This document shows, piece after piece, positions 34,680 through 43,185 of a DNA stretch of 64,000 nt (its first letter is position 1; every line of letters starts with the position of its first letter). A program made the position numbers and the translations under genes. Location of the stretch: contig NZ_ML123047.1 of NCBI RefSeq assembly GCF_003846175.1, positions 648,304-712,303 of the forward strand, in the 5' to 3' direction. This DNA is from Streptomyces sp. ADI95-17 (GTDB lineage: Bacteria > Actinomycetota > Actinomycetes > Streptomycetales > Streptomycetaceae). The notes under the pieces are model-generated. The model searched no databases. It was not told the DNA's origin and saw only the letters and a program-made list of their open reading frames with translations.

Positions 34680-35483
34680 TCAGGCTGCGAGTGCGTACGC
34701 GAGTGGCGGACCGCGCCTGATCACCAGGTGCTGCAAAGGGTCCCCGGTGGCGGGCGCCGGGGCGTCGACCGCCGTACGGAGGGTGCGCGGCCCGGTCGTC
34801 GGGCCGCCGGGGAGCCCGGCGCGCAGGGCACCGACCAGGGCGAGCGCGGCGCGCAGCGCGCGCAGCCGGGCCCCGGCGGCGATCTGCTGGGCGCCGTGCG
34901 CGGACAGCCGGACCAGCCGGAACAGGGCGATCTCCCCGCGCCGCAGCAGCCAGCCGGTGGCCACCGCGGCCAGCAGGTGGCCGAGGACCATGGGCAGGTC
35001 GGGCAGCAGCGCGGCGAGCGCGGCCGGATCCGTGCCGGACGCGGAGGCCACGTGCTGGTGGGCACCGCCCGACACCGAAGCCGGGTCGATGCCCGCGGTG
35101 GTGACGATGCGGTGCGCCTCGGCGGCGCTCAGCTGCGCCGGACCCGCCCCGCACACCAGGCTCGCCGCGAACCGGATCAAGGAGTCGTCGCCCGCCGCGG
35201 TGTTCGCCGGGGTGCCGTGCGTACCCATGCCGAACAGGGCGTGCAGGGCGATCTGTCCGCCGGCCAGCGCGGCGGCGATGGACGGCAGTGAACGCTCGCG
35301 CCCGGCGAGCGGTGCCACCACCGCGGCCATCCCCAGGAATCCGGCGAGCAGGGTCCACCAGGGGACGGGCGCACAGGAGGCCAGGGCGTGACCTGCCGCG
35401 GACAGCGCGACACAGACCGCGGCGAACACCGCGGTCCTCAGGAGCCGCAGACCGGCTCCGGCGCGTGCGATCGGCATAGACAT
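34680..35483 (-). CDS. Multi-helix membrane protein upstream of the copper operon
   Basis: 267 aa from ATG 35483. Six or so hydrophobic helices (for example TAVFAAVCVALSAAGHALA, WTLLAGFLGMAAVVAPLAG, MVLGHLLAAVATGWLLRRGE). His residues lie in or near helices (ALFGMGTHGTP, GGAHQHVAS), which could bind metal. No assigned family function. Its direction and position 137 bp before ycnI suggest a link to copper handling. Confidence 0.75.
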   Translation of the reverse strand: MSMPIARAGAGLRLLRTAVFAAVCVALSAAGHALASCAPVPWWTLLAGFLGMAAVVAPLAGRERSLPSIAAALAGGQIALHALFGMGTHGTPANTAAGDDSLIRFAASLVCGAGPAQLSAAEAHRIVTTAGIDPASVSGGAHQHVASASGTDPAALAALLPDLPMVLGHLLAAVATGWLLRRGEIALFRLVRLSAHGAQQIAAGARLRALRAALALVGALRAGLPGGPTTGPRTLRTAVDAPAPATGDPLQHLVIRRGPPLAYALAA

Positions 35484-35686
35484 GGCGGGGTCATCATCGC
35501 ACCGAGCCCCCGGCTTCGGTACGGCAGGTCCGGAAGGTCGCCTTCGCGGGTGTGCGCCGGGCATACACGGGTGTACGGAGAGCTGGTATCCGCCGAATGA
35601 GCGGTCTCACATCCGGTGCGTGCTTACGAACGGTGCCGCGCGGCAATAGGTATCGGTATGTCGAGCCGCAGCCAGGAGGCTGGAGC

Positions 35687-36250
35687 ATGAGCATCTGGTG
35701 GTCCCTCCATTTGCGGCGCGAGGCTGCGAGCGTCCCACTCGCCCGCCGCTTCCTGCTGGGCACCATGGAGACCGCGGGCGTGGACCCGGACATCTCCTTC
35801 GATCTGTCGCTCGCGCTCAGCGAGGCCTGTGCGAACGCCGTCGAGCACGGCGGTGACCACGGGGACCAGGAAGACCGGGAGGGCCGGAGCGACCGGTTCG
35901 GCACCCGGGATCCGTGGGACGTGTGGGACGAGCTGCCCGGCGCCGCCTCGGCGCAGTACCGGGTCACCGCCTACCTGGACGGCGAGAAGTGCCGGATCGA
36001 GGTCGCCGATTCGGGCCCCGGCTTCCCGGCCCGGAGCACCCTCAGCGACTCCGCGGAGCGGTACGAGGACCAGCAGCGGTACGAGCCCCGGCAGTACCCG
36101 CCGCTCAGTGCCGAGGACGGGCGGGGGCTGTGTCTGATCGAGCAGCTCGCCGACCATGTGCACTTCGGCAACCGCCCCGGCCGCGGTGCCGTCGTCAGCT
36201 TCGACAAGGTCCTGAAATGGCGGAAGGACGCCCTGCTCATGGTGTCCTGA
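35687..36250 (+). CDS. RsbW-like ATP-binding protein (HATPase_c)
   Basis: 187 aa from ATG 35687, seven bases after AGGAGG. GHKL ATPase boxes: N-box LALSEACANAVEHG, G1 EVADSGPGFP, G2 EDGRGLCLIEQLADHV. A charged insert of about 30 residues (DHGDQEDREGRSDRFGTRDP) lies after the N-box. Proteins of this type act as anti-sigma-factor kinases that bind or phosphorylate anti-anti-sigma factors; Streptomyces has dozens. It has no partner next to it. Confidence 0.9.
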   Translation: MSIWWSLHLRREAASVPLARRFLLGTMETAGVDPDISFDLSLALSEACANAVEHGGDHGDQEDREGRSDRFGTRDPWDVWDELPGAASAQYRVTAYLDGEKCRIEVADSGPGFPARSTLSDSAERYEDQQRYEPRQYPPLSAEDGRGLCLIEQLADHVHFGNRPGRGAVVSFDKVLKWRKDALLMVS

Positions 36251-36264
36251 GCAGAGCGTCCTTC
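36223..36264. terminator. Bidirectional terminator between convergent genes
   Basis: GAAGGACGCCCTGCTC (36223-36238) pairs with GAGCAGAGCGTCCTTC (36249-36264) with a single mismatch. It overlaps the stop of the ATPase gene and lies 12 bp from the stop of pepP, so it can serve both. Confidence 0.75.
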
Positions 36265-36276
36265 GACGCGTGGGGA

Positions 36277-37740
36277 TCAGCCCTTGAGCCGGGCCATCCA
36301 CGCCTCGACCTCGTCGGACCGGCGCGGCAGCTTGTCGGAGAGGTTCCGGTTGCCGTCCTCGGTGACGAGGATGTCGTCCTCGATCCGGACGCCGATGCCC
36401 CGGTACTCCTCCGGCACGGTCAGGTCGTCGGTCTGGAAGTACAGACCGGGCTCGACCGTGAGGCAGACGCCGGGCTCCAGCGTGCCGTCGACGTACGCCT
36501 CGGTGCGCGCGGCGGCGCAGTCGTGGACGTCCATGCCGAGCATGTGACCGGTGCCGTGCAGCGTCCAGCGGCGCTGGAGCCCCAGCTCCAGGACCTCGTC
36601 CACGGTCCGGTCGCCCAGCAGGCCCCACTCGACGAGCTTCTCGGTGAGCACCCGCTGCGCGGCGTCGTGGAAGTCGCGGAAGCCGGCGCCGGGCTTGACG
36701 GCGGCGATGCCCGCCTCCTGCGCCTCGTACACCGCGTCGTAGATCTTCCGCTGCAGCGGCGTGAACGTGCCGTTGATCGGAAGGGTGCGGGTCACATCGG
36801 CGGTGTAGAGGTCGTCGGTCTCCACACCGGCGTCGAGCAGCAGCAGCTCGCCGGAGCGCACCGGTCCGTCGTTGCGCACCCAGTGCAGGGTGGTGGCGTG
36901 CGGGCCGGCCGCGCAGATCGAGCCGTAGCCGATGTCGTTGCCCTCGATGCGGGCCCGCAGGAAGAAGGTGCCCTCGATGTAGCGCTCACTGGTCGCCTCG
37001 GCCCGGTCGAGGACCTTGACGACGTCCTCGAAGCCGCGCGCGGTGGCGTCGCAGGCCTTCTCCAGCTCGGAGATCTCGAAGGCGTCCTTGACCAGCCGGG
37101 CCTCGGACAGGAAGACGCGCAGTTCCTCGTCGCGCTCCGCGGTGACCTTGTCGGTCAGCGCGGCCTCGATGCCGGCGTCGTGGCCGCGGACGTTGCGGAC
37201 CGGGCCGGTGGCCTCGGCCAGCGCGGCGGGGAGCTCGCGCACGTCCTTCGCGGGGATGCCCAGCAGCTGCTCGGCCTCGGCGAGGGAGTGACGGCGGCCG
37301 ACCCACAGCTCGCCCTGGCCGTCGAGCCAGAACTCGCCGTTCTCGCGGTTCGAGCGCGGCAGCAGGTGGACGGTCGCCTCGTGACCGTTCTCGGTCGGCT
37401 CCAGGACGAGGACGCCGTCCTGGGTCTGGTCGCCGGTGAGGTACGCGTACTCGGTGGAGGCGCGGAAGGCGTACTCGGTGTCATTGGAGCGGGTCTTCAG
37501 GTTGCCCGCGGGGACGACCAGTCGCTCACCGGGGAAACGCGCGGAGAGCGCGGCGCGGCGGGCGGCCGTGTGTGCGGCCTGGGCGATCGGTTCGAGGCCG
37601 TGCAGCTCGGTATCGGCCCAACCGGACTTCATGTTCGCGGCGAGTTCATCGGAGACGCCCGGGTACAGGCCGTTCTTCCGCTGCTTGACCGTCTCTTCTT
37701 CCTCGGTCTCCGGGTTCTCCGGGGTAAGCTCCTCAGCCAC
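36277..37740 (-). CDS. pepP: Xaa-Pro aminopeptidase (aminopeptidase P, M24B)
   Basis: 487 aa from GTG 37740 with AAGGAGAG upstream. N-terminal creatinase-like domain (SARFPGERLVVPAGNLK, EFRASTEYAYLTG-type segment, NGEFWLDGQGELWVGRR). Catalytic pita-bread domain with metal ligands: Asp in LLLLDAGVETDDLYTADVTR, His in LHGTGHMLGMDVHD, Glu in CLTVEPGLYFQ and Glu in GVRIEDDILVTEDG. Removes an N-terminal residue before proline; cytosolic. Confidence 0.96.
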   Translation of the reverse strand: MAEELTPENPETEEEETVKQRKNGLYPGVSDELAANMKSGWADTELHGLEPIAQAAHTAARRAALSARFPGERLVVPAGNLKTRSNDTEYAFRASTEYAYLTGDQTQDGVLVLEPTENGHEATVHLLPRSNRENGEFWLDGQGELWVGRRHSLAEAEQLLGIPAKDVRELPAALAEATGPVRNVRGHDAGIEAALTDKVTAERDEELRVFLSEARLVKDAFEISELEKACDATARGFEDVVKVLDRAEATSERYIEGTFFLRARIEGNDIGYGSICAAGPHATTLHWVRNDGPVRSGELLLLDAGVETDDLYTADVTRTLPINGTFTPLQRKIYDAVYEAQEAGIAAVKPGAGFRDFHDAAQRVLTEKLVEWGLLGDRTVDEVLELGLQRRWTLHGTGHMLGMDVHDCAAARTEAYVDGTLEPGVCLTVEPGLYFQTDDLTVPEEYRGIGVRIEDDILVTEDGNRNLSDKLPRRSDEVEAWMARLKG

Positions 37741-37861
37741 GATTTGTCTCTCCTTGATACGACACTGGACCCCGACCATCGTACGGGCGTACGGAAGGGG
37801 GCACAGGGCCGGAAGACCTGTTACACGGCTGGGGCGGGCGCGGAGCGGGATCCGGTGGCGC

Positions 37862-39253
37862 TCAGTCGAAACGCGCGGCCAGTACGACCACGTCCTCGGC
37901 GCCGTCGTTCCGGTCGCGAGCGCCGCCGCTCCGGTCGGGCCCGTCCGGCAGCACGGTGTGCAGCACATGGTCGGCGACGGCTCCGGCGTCGTGGCGCATC
38001 GCCTTGGGTACGGACGCGGCGGCCGAGTGGAGCCGCGCGAACGCCCGGTCCGTGGAGTCGCCGGTGCGGCGCAGCAGTCCATCGGTGTAGAGCAGTACGG
38101 TCTCGCCGGGCGCCGGGGCGATCTCCACGCTGGGCGCCTCCCAGCAGGCGAGCATGCCCAGCGGCGCGGAGACCGAGGTCTCGACGAATTCGGTGCGCCG
38201 GTCGCCGATCACGAGCGGCGGGGTGTGGCCCGCGCCGGCCAGCAGGATCTTGCGCTCGGCCGGTTCGCAGTAGGCGAACAGCGCGGTCGCCGTACGGGCC
38301 GGTTCGGTCAGCCGCAGCAGCAGTTCCAGGTCGGAGAGCACGGCGACCGGATCCTCGCCCTCCATCACCGCGTACGCCCGCAGCCCGGACCGCAGCCGTC
38401 CCATGGCGGCCAGCGCGCTCGGCCCGGAGCCGTTCACCGAGCCCACGGCGAGGCCGAGCGCCCCCTCGGGCAGGGCGAGCGCGTCGTACCAGTCGCCGCC
38501 GCCCTGCGCCGCCCTGCGATGGCGGGCGGCCAGCTGCACGCCGGCAACCCGGGGCAGCCGGCTGGGCAGCAGCTCCTCCGTGACGGTGGCGACATCGGCC
38601 CTGGCCCGCTCCAGCTCCAGCAGCCTGGCCAGGTGCTCACCGGCGTATCCGGCGTAGAGGCCGACGAGATGGCGCTGGCGCTCCAGGGGTTCGGCGGGTT
38701 CGTCGTACAGCCAGACGGCGGCACCGAGCCTGCCGGTCGCCCCGGCGGTGATCGGTACGGCGTAGCTGGCGGCGTATCCGAGCCGGGCGGCGACCTCGCG
38801 GCGGCGCGGGTCCAGGCCGGGGTCGCCCAGCAGGTCGGGGGTGGTCAGCGCGTCTTCGGTGTCCGGGAGCCCTTCCAGGATCCGGCCGTAGGAGGTGGCG
38901 GTGCGCGGAACGGTCTCGATCTGTCCGAGCTCGGCGTGGGCGAGCCCGAGGCCGATGGTGCTCACAGGGCCGCGGCGGTCGGACGGTTCGAGGACGACCA
39001 GGCCGCGGCGGGCGCCGACCAGGGCGGCCCCGGCGTCCAGCAGTTCGTGGAGGGCATCGTCGAGCGTGCCGGTTCTGGCCAGCCGCTCGGTGAGTTCGTG
39101 CAACGTGGTGAGGTCGGAGACCCAGCCTGCGAGCCGGTCCTGGATGAAGGCTCCGGGTGCGGAGGGCACTTCGGACAGAGACCCGGCAGTGTGCGCTGAA
39201 ACCGGAACTGTGGGATCGATTCCAGCCACTTTCGGCAGGTGTGGGGCGCTCAT
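37862..39253 (-). CDS. GAF - PP2C/SpoIIE-type serine phosphatase
   Basis: 463 aa from ATG 39253; in-frame ATGs at 39307 and 39388 exist, but the DNA there looks like regulatory sequence with repeats. GAF-like sensor ~60-220 (HELTERLARTGTLDDALHELL, GAALVGARRGLVVLEP). SpoIIE/RsbU domain ~235-463 (RLPRVAGVQLAARHRRA, GGGDWYDALALP with the metal Asp, VGSVNGSGPSALAAMGRLR, GETVLLYTDGLLRR). The VNGSG replaces the usual VxGHG. Such phosphatases dephosphorylate anti-anti-sigma factors, opposing RsbW-type kinases such as those at 35687 and 42482. Confidence 0.9.
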   Translation of the reverse strand: MSAPHLPKVAGIDPTVPVSAHTAGSLSEVPSAPGAFIQDRLAGWVSDLTTLHELTERLARTGTLDDALHELLDAGAALVGARRGLVVLEPSDRRGPVSTIGLGLAHAELGQIETVPRTATSYGRILEGLPDTEDALTTPDLLGDPGLDPRRREVAARLGYAASYAVPITAGATGRLGAAVWLYDEPAEPLERQRHLVGLYAGYAGEHLARLLELERARADVATVTEELLPSRLPRVAGVQLAARHRRAAQGGGDWYDALALPEGALGLAVGSVNGSGPSALAAMGRLRSGLRAYAVMEGEDPVAVLSDLELLLRLTEPARTATALFAYCEPAERKILLAGAGHTPPLVIGDRRTEFVETSVSAPLGMLACWEAPSVEIAPAPGETVLLYTDGLLRRTGDSTDRAFARLHSAAASVPKAMRHDAGAVADHVLHTVLPDGPDRSGGARDRNDGAEDVVVLAARFD

Positions 39254-39336
39254 GGCTTCCGGCTTTCCGACCAGTGCTTTCTGTCGAATAGCATCGCAAA
39301 CCCCCATGTCATTCTGCGCCGCTATCAGTGCATCCG

Positions 39337-39364
39337 CATGTACACGTAGCACCACATGTACACG
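39337..39364. repeat. Direct repeat in divergent promoter region, possible operator
   Basis: CATGTACACG at 39337-39346 and 39355-39364, 18 bp apart centre to centre, so on nearly the same DNA face over two turns. A partial CATGTACGCAC is at about 39795. The region 39254-39887 lies between the divergent phosphatase and primase-like genes and holds no other gene I can support. Confidence 0.45.
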
Positions 39365-39887
39365 CACAAGTGAGGCGATGTCCAGCATTGTCCCCACGGG
39401 ATTTATGGTGTCCGGACGGCCGCCAAGTTGGCCAAAAAATGCACCCGAAGGCAACTATTTGCGGTCGACTGGGCGTGCTCGAACAGGGGGTGTTCTCGGG
39501 GTGAAGTCCCGGAGGGAGCGTCATTTCGGGCATGCTGGGTACGTAATCGATGAAGGCCAGGGGCAGTTCTGATCGCCCCGGAACCCGGCAGCGGGCCCGG
39601 ACGTCCTCTCCAGTGACGGCCACGCCCCCACCCCCGAGTGGCGGGGTTTGCACCTCGGTACGGCAGGCGCGATGTGCGCGCCGCTCCTCGCCGCGCTTGT
39701 CCGGACCGATCCGTCCGGACCCGTCTCGCACCTGCTCGACTCGGCTCGGCCCATGCTCGGTACCGACGTCCCACCCGGACCGCAGATTTGAAGAGCATGT
39801 ACGCACAGTGAAGTGATGCACACGTACGGCAACTCACACGTGGTGTGATGTGGACCCTCGGCGTTCAACGGAAAGGAACGAGCGCTC

Positions 39888-40565
39888 ATGCGCGAGATCC
39901 TCGGAAGGCGACGCAGGCTCCGGCTCCGGCGCAGGGGAAGGCCGGCCCAGCTCGACGCGGCCCTGACCTGTGCCACGGCATGGCGGTGGCCCGTGCTCCC
40001 CGGAGTGGGGCTGGAGGCGGCCGGCGGTCGCGGTGACCGTGGCCGCGGCTGCGCCTGTCCCGATCCCGAGTGCGCCGTGCCCGGCGCACACCCCTTCGAC
40101 CCCGGTCTCCTCGCGGCGACCACCGACGAGCGCATGGTGCGCTGGTGGTGGACCAACCGGCCCACCGCCCCGATCCTCCTGGCCACCGGCGGACGCGCCC
40201 CGTGCGCGCTGAGCCTGCCGGCCGTGGCCGCCGCCCGGGCGCTGGTCGAGCTGGACCGGATGGGTGTGCGGCTCGGTCCCGTGGTGGCGACGCCGACGCG
40301 GTGGTCGCTGATGGTCGCCCCGTACAGCCTCGAACGGCTCGGTGAACTGCTGCACGCCCAGGACTGGGTGCCCAGCTCGCTGCGTTTCCACGGCGAGGGC
40401 GGCTATCTCGTCGTCCCGCCGTCCGAGGTGGGGGCGGGACAGGTGCGCTGGGAGCGCGCCCCGGCGTCGGACGCGCCGTGGCTGCCGGACGTGGGGACGG
40501 TGCTGGACGCACTGGTCGAGGCAAGCAGCGGCGCACCGGACGGTGGCAGCCGGCTCGCGTACTGA
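39888..40565 (+). CDS. Degenerate primase-polymerase-like protein
   Basis: 225 aa, ATG 39888 with AAAGGAA upstream. It follows the Prim-Pol (AEP) layout seen at 48198: ALTCATAWRWPVLPGV, a Cys pair CACPDPECAVPGAHPF, MVRWWWTNRPTAPILLATGG. However, the catalytic GIDLDV strand is replaced by CALSLPAV, and the GGRHLW strand by PTRWSLMVAP. It therefore lacks the metal-binding Asp residues and active-site His. It may bind nucleotides or DNA without synthesis. Basic N-terminus (RRRRLRLRRRGR). Confidence 0.75.
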   Translation: MREILGRRRRLRLRRRGRPAQLDAALTCATAWRWPVLPGVGLEAAGGRGDRGRGCACPDPECAVPGAHPFDPGLLAATTDERMVRWWWTNRPTAPILLATGGRAPCALSLPAVAAARALVELDRMGVRLGPVVATPTRWSLMVAPYSLERLGELLHAQDWVPSSLRFHGEGGYLVVPPSEVGAGQVRWERAPASDAPWLPDVGTVLDALVEASSGAPDGGSRLAY

Positions 40566-41366
40566 CGGGGGCAGGGCGCCGGAACGCCGGGGTGCCGGGG
40601 TGCCGGGGTGAGTCGCGCCGGCCCGGCTTTCCGTCCGGTTATCCGGCGGACCGTCAGATACTCATGCGAAGCCGACGGATGAGGCCGGGAATATCCGGGT
40701 GGCCGGATTCCCGGTGACGGATACGGCCTGCCCGGTCCATGCCGCGCAATTGCAAAGTCCGCGGTGTCCGCCGTGGCAAAGTCCGGCGGCGGAAGGCTTT
40801 CTGATGACCTTTCCGGAACGCCCCGGACTGGAATGCTCGAATATCTATTCGAGTGTTTCTGGTGTGGCCGGAGGTGGCGGCGGTATTCGTGGAGATCGTC
40901 CGTCTCCGGCATCCGCCGCCGACATCCGTCTCCGGTATTCGGCGTCGGCGCCCGGCATCTGTCCGAGACCGATCGGTCCCCACAGGGGCTCATCCCTCCC
41001 GCTCCGCCGGTCCGTACGTGGGCCGACCGTCGCCGGCAAGGCAGGGCGGGGCGTGGGGCGGGGTGGTGTGGGGTGGCCGCAGGGGCGGGGCGTGATCCGT
41101 CGTGCTCGATGAGCCGGGGCGTATCGACGAGGGGCTTCTGCGCGGGCTCGTGCGCCGCGGTGCGCGCTGTGCGCCGTACCCGGAAATGAGGATGCCCGAT
41201 CGCTGGCGACGGGGGATGCACCAGCGACCGGGCTTCTAGAACGGTAACAAGAGATCTGCCGTTCGCAAATTCGATCTCGCGTATTCGGACAGGGATTTAC
41301 CTGTCAGTACGGGGAGTTGTGACGCGAGTCACCTATCGGGCCGACCGGGCCCGGGGCTCTTCACCG
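40566..41366. other. 801-bp intergenic stretch with short repeats, no convincing gene
   Basis: Contains GGGTGCCG micro-repeats (40590-40612), two GCAAAGTCCG elements 24 bp apart (40752 and 40776), and many GGATAC/GGATGCCGG-like words on both strands. It has frames on both strands, but none with codon bias, a ribosome site and a recognisable protein. Confidence 0.5.
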
Positions 41367-42332
41367 TCAGCTGAGAGTCACCTGGCGGTTGGTGAGCCCA
41401 CCGCGCGCCCGCCGCTCCTCCGCGGTGAGCGGTGCGTCCGAGGCGAGTGCCTCGGCCAGCCGCTCCGCGAACTCCGCCGCGGGCTTCTCGCACTCCTCGG
41501 CCCCCATCGCGCTCGGCAGGTCCCAGACCGGGACCATCAGCCCGTGCGCCCGGAAGGAGCCGACCAGCCTGGTGCCCTCGCCCAGCGAGGAGGTGCCGGC
41601 GGCGTGCAGCCGGGCGAGCGCGTCGAGCAGCTGCTCCTCGGCGTGCGACATGACCCAGCGGAGGTGGTTCTTCTCCGGGGTCTCGCACCAGTAGGCGGCG
41701 TCCACCCCGGCGAGCCGCGTCGTCGGGATCGCCGCCCCGTTCGCGCGCTCCAGGGAGGCGGACACCTCGGGCGTGGCGTTCTCCGCGTCCGGAACCCAGA
41801 ACTCGAAGCCGGAGTGGACGGCGGGCTCGAACGCCGCAGCCGGGTCGAGCACGTCCTGCAGCCGCGGACCCTCGGCCGGCACGCGCTGCGCGGCCACGGG
41901 CGAACCGGGCTCGGCGGCCAGCGCCCGCAGCAGGGTGTCCGCGAGGTCACGGCTGAGGTCGCCGGACGGGGTGTCGTTCTGCAGGGCGAGCAGCACCGAA
42001 CCGTCGTCGCGGCGGAGCGCCGGCCAGGCCATCGGCAGGACGGTCGCGAGCGTCACCGAGGGCACGCCCTCGGGCAGCCCGTCCTTCAGCGTCAGCGCCA
42101 CCGTGGCGGCGGGCACCAGTTCGCGCAGCGCGACCCAGTCGCACTCCCCGGCCAGCCCCTCGAAGGGGCGGTGGACGAGCTCGGTCACGGCCTGGGCGGC
42201 GGCGCGGCCGTGACATGCCTTGTAGCGGCGGCCCGAACCGCACGGGCAGGGCTCGCGAGCCCCGACCACCGGGATCTCTCCGTCCTTGAGTTGCTGCTTC
42301 CCGGCCTTGGTCTGAGGGCGCTTCTTGGCCAT
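41367..42332 (-). CDS. SEC-C motif protein (DUF5926-like)
   Basis: 321 aa, ATG 42332. The N-terminus is MAKKRPQTKAGKQQ and then the SEC-C zinc motif PCPCGSGRRYKACHG (residues ~29-43), known from the SecA C-terminus. The remaining ~280 residues form a domain conserved in actinobacteria (ECDWVALRELVPAATVALTL, FEFWVPDAEN, LRWVMSHAEEQLLDALARLH). Cytosolic; role unknown. It stands alone between an 801-bp gap and the ATPase gene. Confidence 0.88.
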   Translation of the reverse strand: MAKKRPQTKAGKQQLKDGEIPVVGAREPCPCGSGRRYKACHGRAAAQAVTELVHRPFEGLAGECDWVALRELVPAATVALTLKDGLPEGVPSVTLATVLPMAWPALRRDDGSVLLALQNDTPSGDLSRDLADTLLRALAAEPGSPVAAQRVPAEGPRLQDVLDPAAAFEPAVHSGFEFWVPDAENATPEVSASLERANGAAIPTTRLAGVDAAYWCETPEKNHLRWVMSHAEEQLLDALARLHAAGTSSLGEGTRLVGSFRAHGLMVPVWDLPSAMGAEECEKPAAEFAERLAEALASDAPLTAEERRARGGLTNRQVTLS

Positions 42333-42481
42333 GGTGGGCTTTCTCCCGATTGCGACAGTGCGGTCTGGGCCGCGAGCCTAGCCGTCCCTGTCGCGTCCGG
42401 GACACACGCGCCCGCGCGCCCATGCGTCCGCCGGTACCGGCATCGGCGCCGGAGCGAATGGCGGAGCGGGTGGCGGGGGCG

Positions 42482-43045
42482 TCAGCCCGCGTCGTCGAAG
42501 GCGTCCGCGAATTCCAGCGCGTCGAGCCCCGGAACGGCGGGCCCCGAGATGGTCGGCCTCGAAATGCCCGGCCTGGGCGTACCCGGCCCCCCGGGCTGCT
42601 GCCCGGGTCCCTCGTTGACCAGGACCCAGACGGTCACTTCACCGGACGAGCTGTCGCGTACGCCCCACTCGTCGGCCAGCGCGCTGATGATGTTGAGCCC
42701 GCGGCCGCCACGCGCCGTGACCGACGGGGTGGCCGGAATCGGACGGGTCGGACCGCCGCCGTCCGTCACTTCGACGGTCAGCCCGCCCGTTCTGTCGACG
42801 CGCCATGCGGCGCGGACGTCGCCGTCACCCACATTCGTGTGCCGGCCCAGTGGCCTGCCGTGCCGGCAGGCATTGCTGAGCAGTTCGGAAAGAATCAGTA
42901 CTGCATCGTCGACGACCGAATCCGACACCCCGTGACTGCGCAATTGCTCGCGCATCCGGTGCCGCGCCTGGCCCACGCCCGCAGGGCCATGGGGTACGGC
43001 CATGCTCGACGACGTGGGCACTTCCTGTGCCACCACCAACGCCAC
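42482..43045 (-). CDS. RsbW-like ATP-binding regulatory protein
   Basis: 187 aa from GTG 43045, eight bases after AAAGGAGG. HATPase boxes: N-box LILSELLSNACRHG, G1 EVTDGGGPTRP, G2 GGRGLNIISALADEWG. The C-terminal 40 residues are Pro/Gly-rich (GPGQQPGGPGTPRPG) and end in an acidic helix. Typical single-domain Streptomyces anti-sigma-type kinase. The frame upstream of 43045 lacks any family similarity. Confidence 0.9.
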   Translation of the reverse strand: MALVVAQEVPTSSSMAVPHGPAGVGQARHRMREQLRSHGVSDSVVDDAVLILSELLSNACRHGRPLGRHTNVGDGDVRAAWRVDRTGGLTVEVTDGGGPTRPIPATPSVTARGGRGLNIISALADEWGVRDSSSGEVTVWVLVNEGPGQQPGGPGTPRPGISRPTISGPAVPGLDALEFADAFDDAG

Positions 43046-43185
43046 CCCCGAGACCTCCTTTGCCCCACGCCACGGAGTGGATGCCCCCCTGGACTGGACC
43101 GGAAACCGGCCAATGGACTGCCAGTGACGCACTCGTAACGATCGAATACGGTTCGAATGCGCCGGTGCACTCCGTGTAACTGATG

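Noticed and set aside
33214..35391. Plus-strand frame of 725 codons over sco, ycnI and the membrane gene
   Set aside because: Antisense shadow of three genes with signal peptides and metal motifs.
35914..38583. Plus-strand frame of 889 codons across pepP and the phosphatase
   Set aside because: Runs through two well-supported minus-strand genes, with shadow composition and no motifs.
39254..39454. N-terminal extension of the GAF-PP2C phosphatase
   Set aside because: Open frame, but it contains CATGTACACG direct repeats and lower GC, and lacks a good ribosome site. Left as regulatory DNA, with the alternative starts noted.
40403..41221. Minus-strand gene of 272 codons in the 40.6-41.2 kb gap
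   Set aside because: Overlaps the end of the Prim-Pol-like gene, has Arg/Pro/Ser-rich composition, no ribosome site and no recognisable domain.
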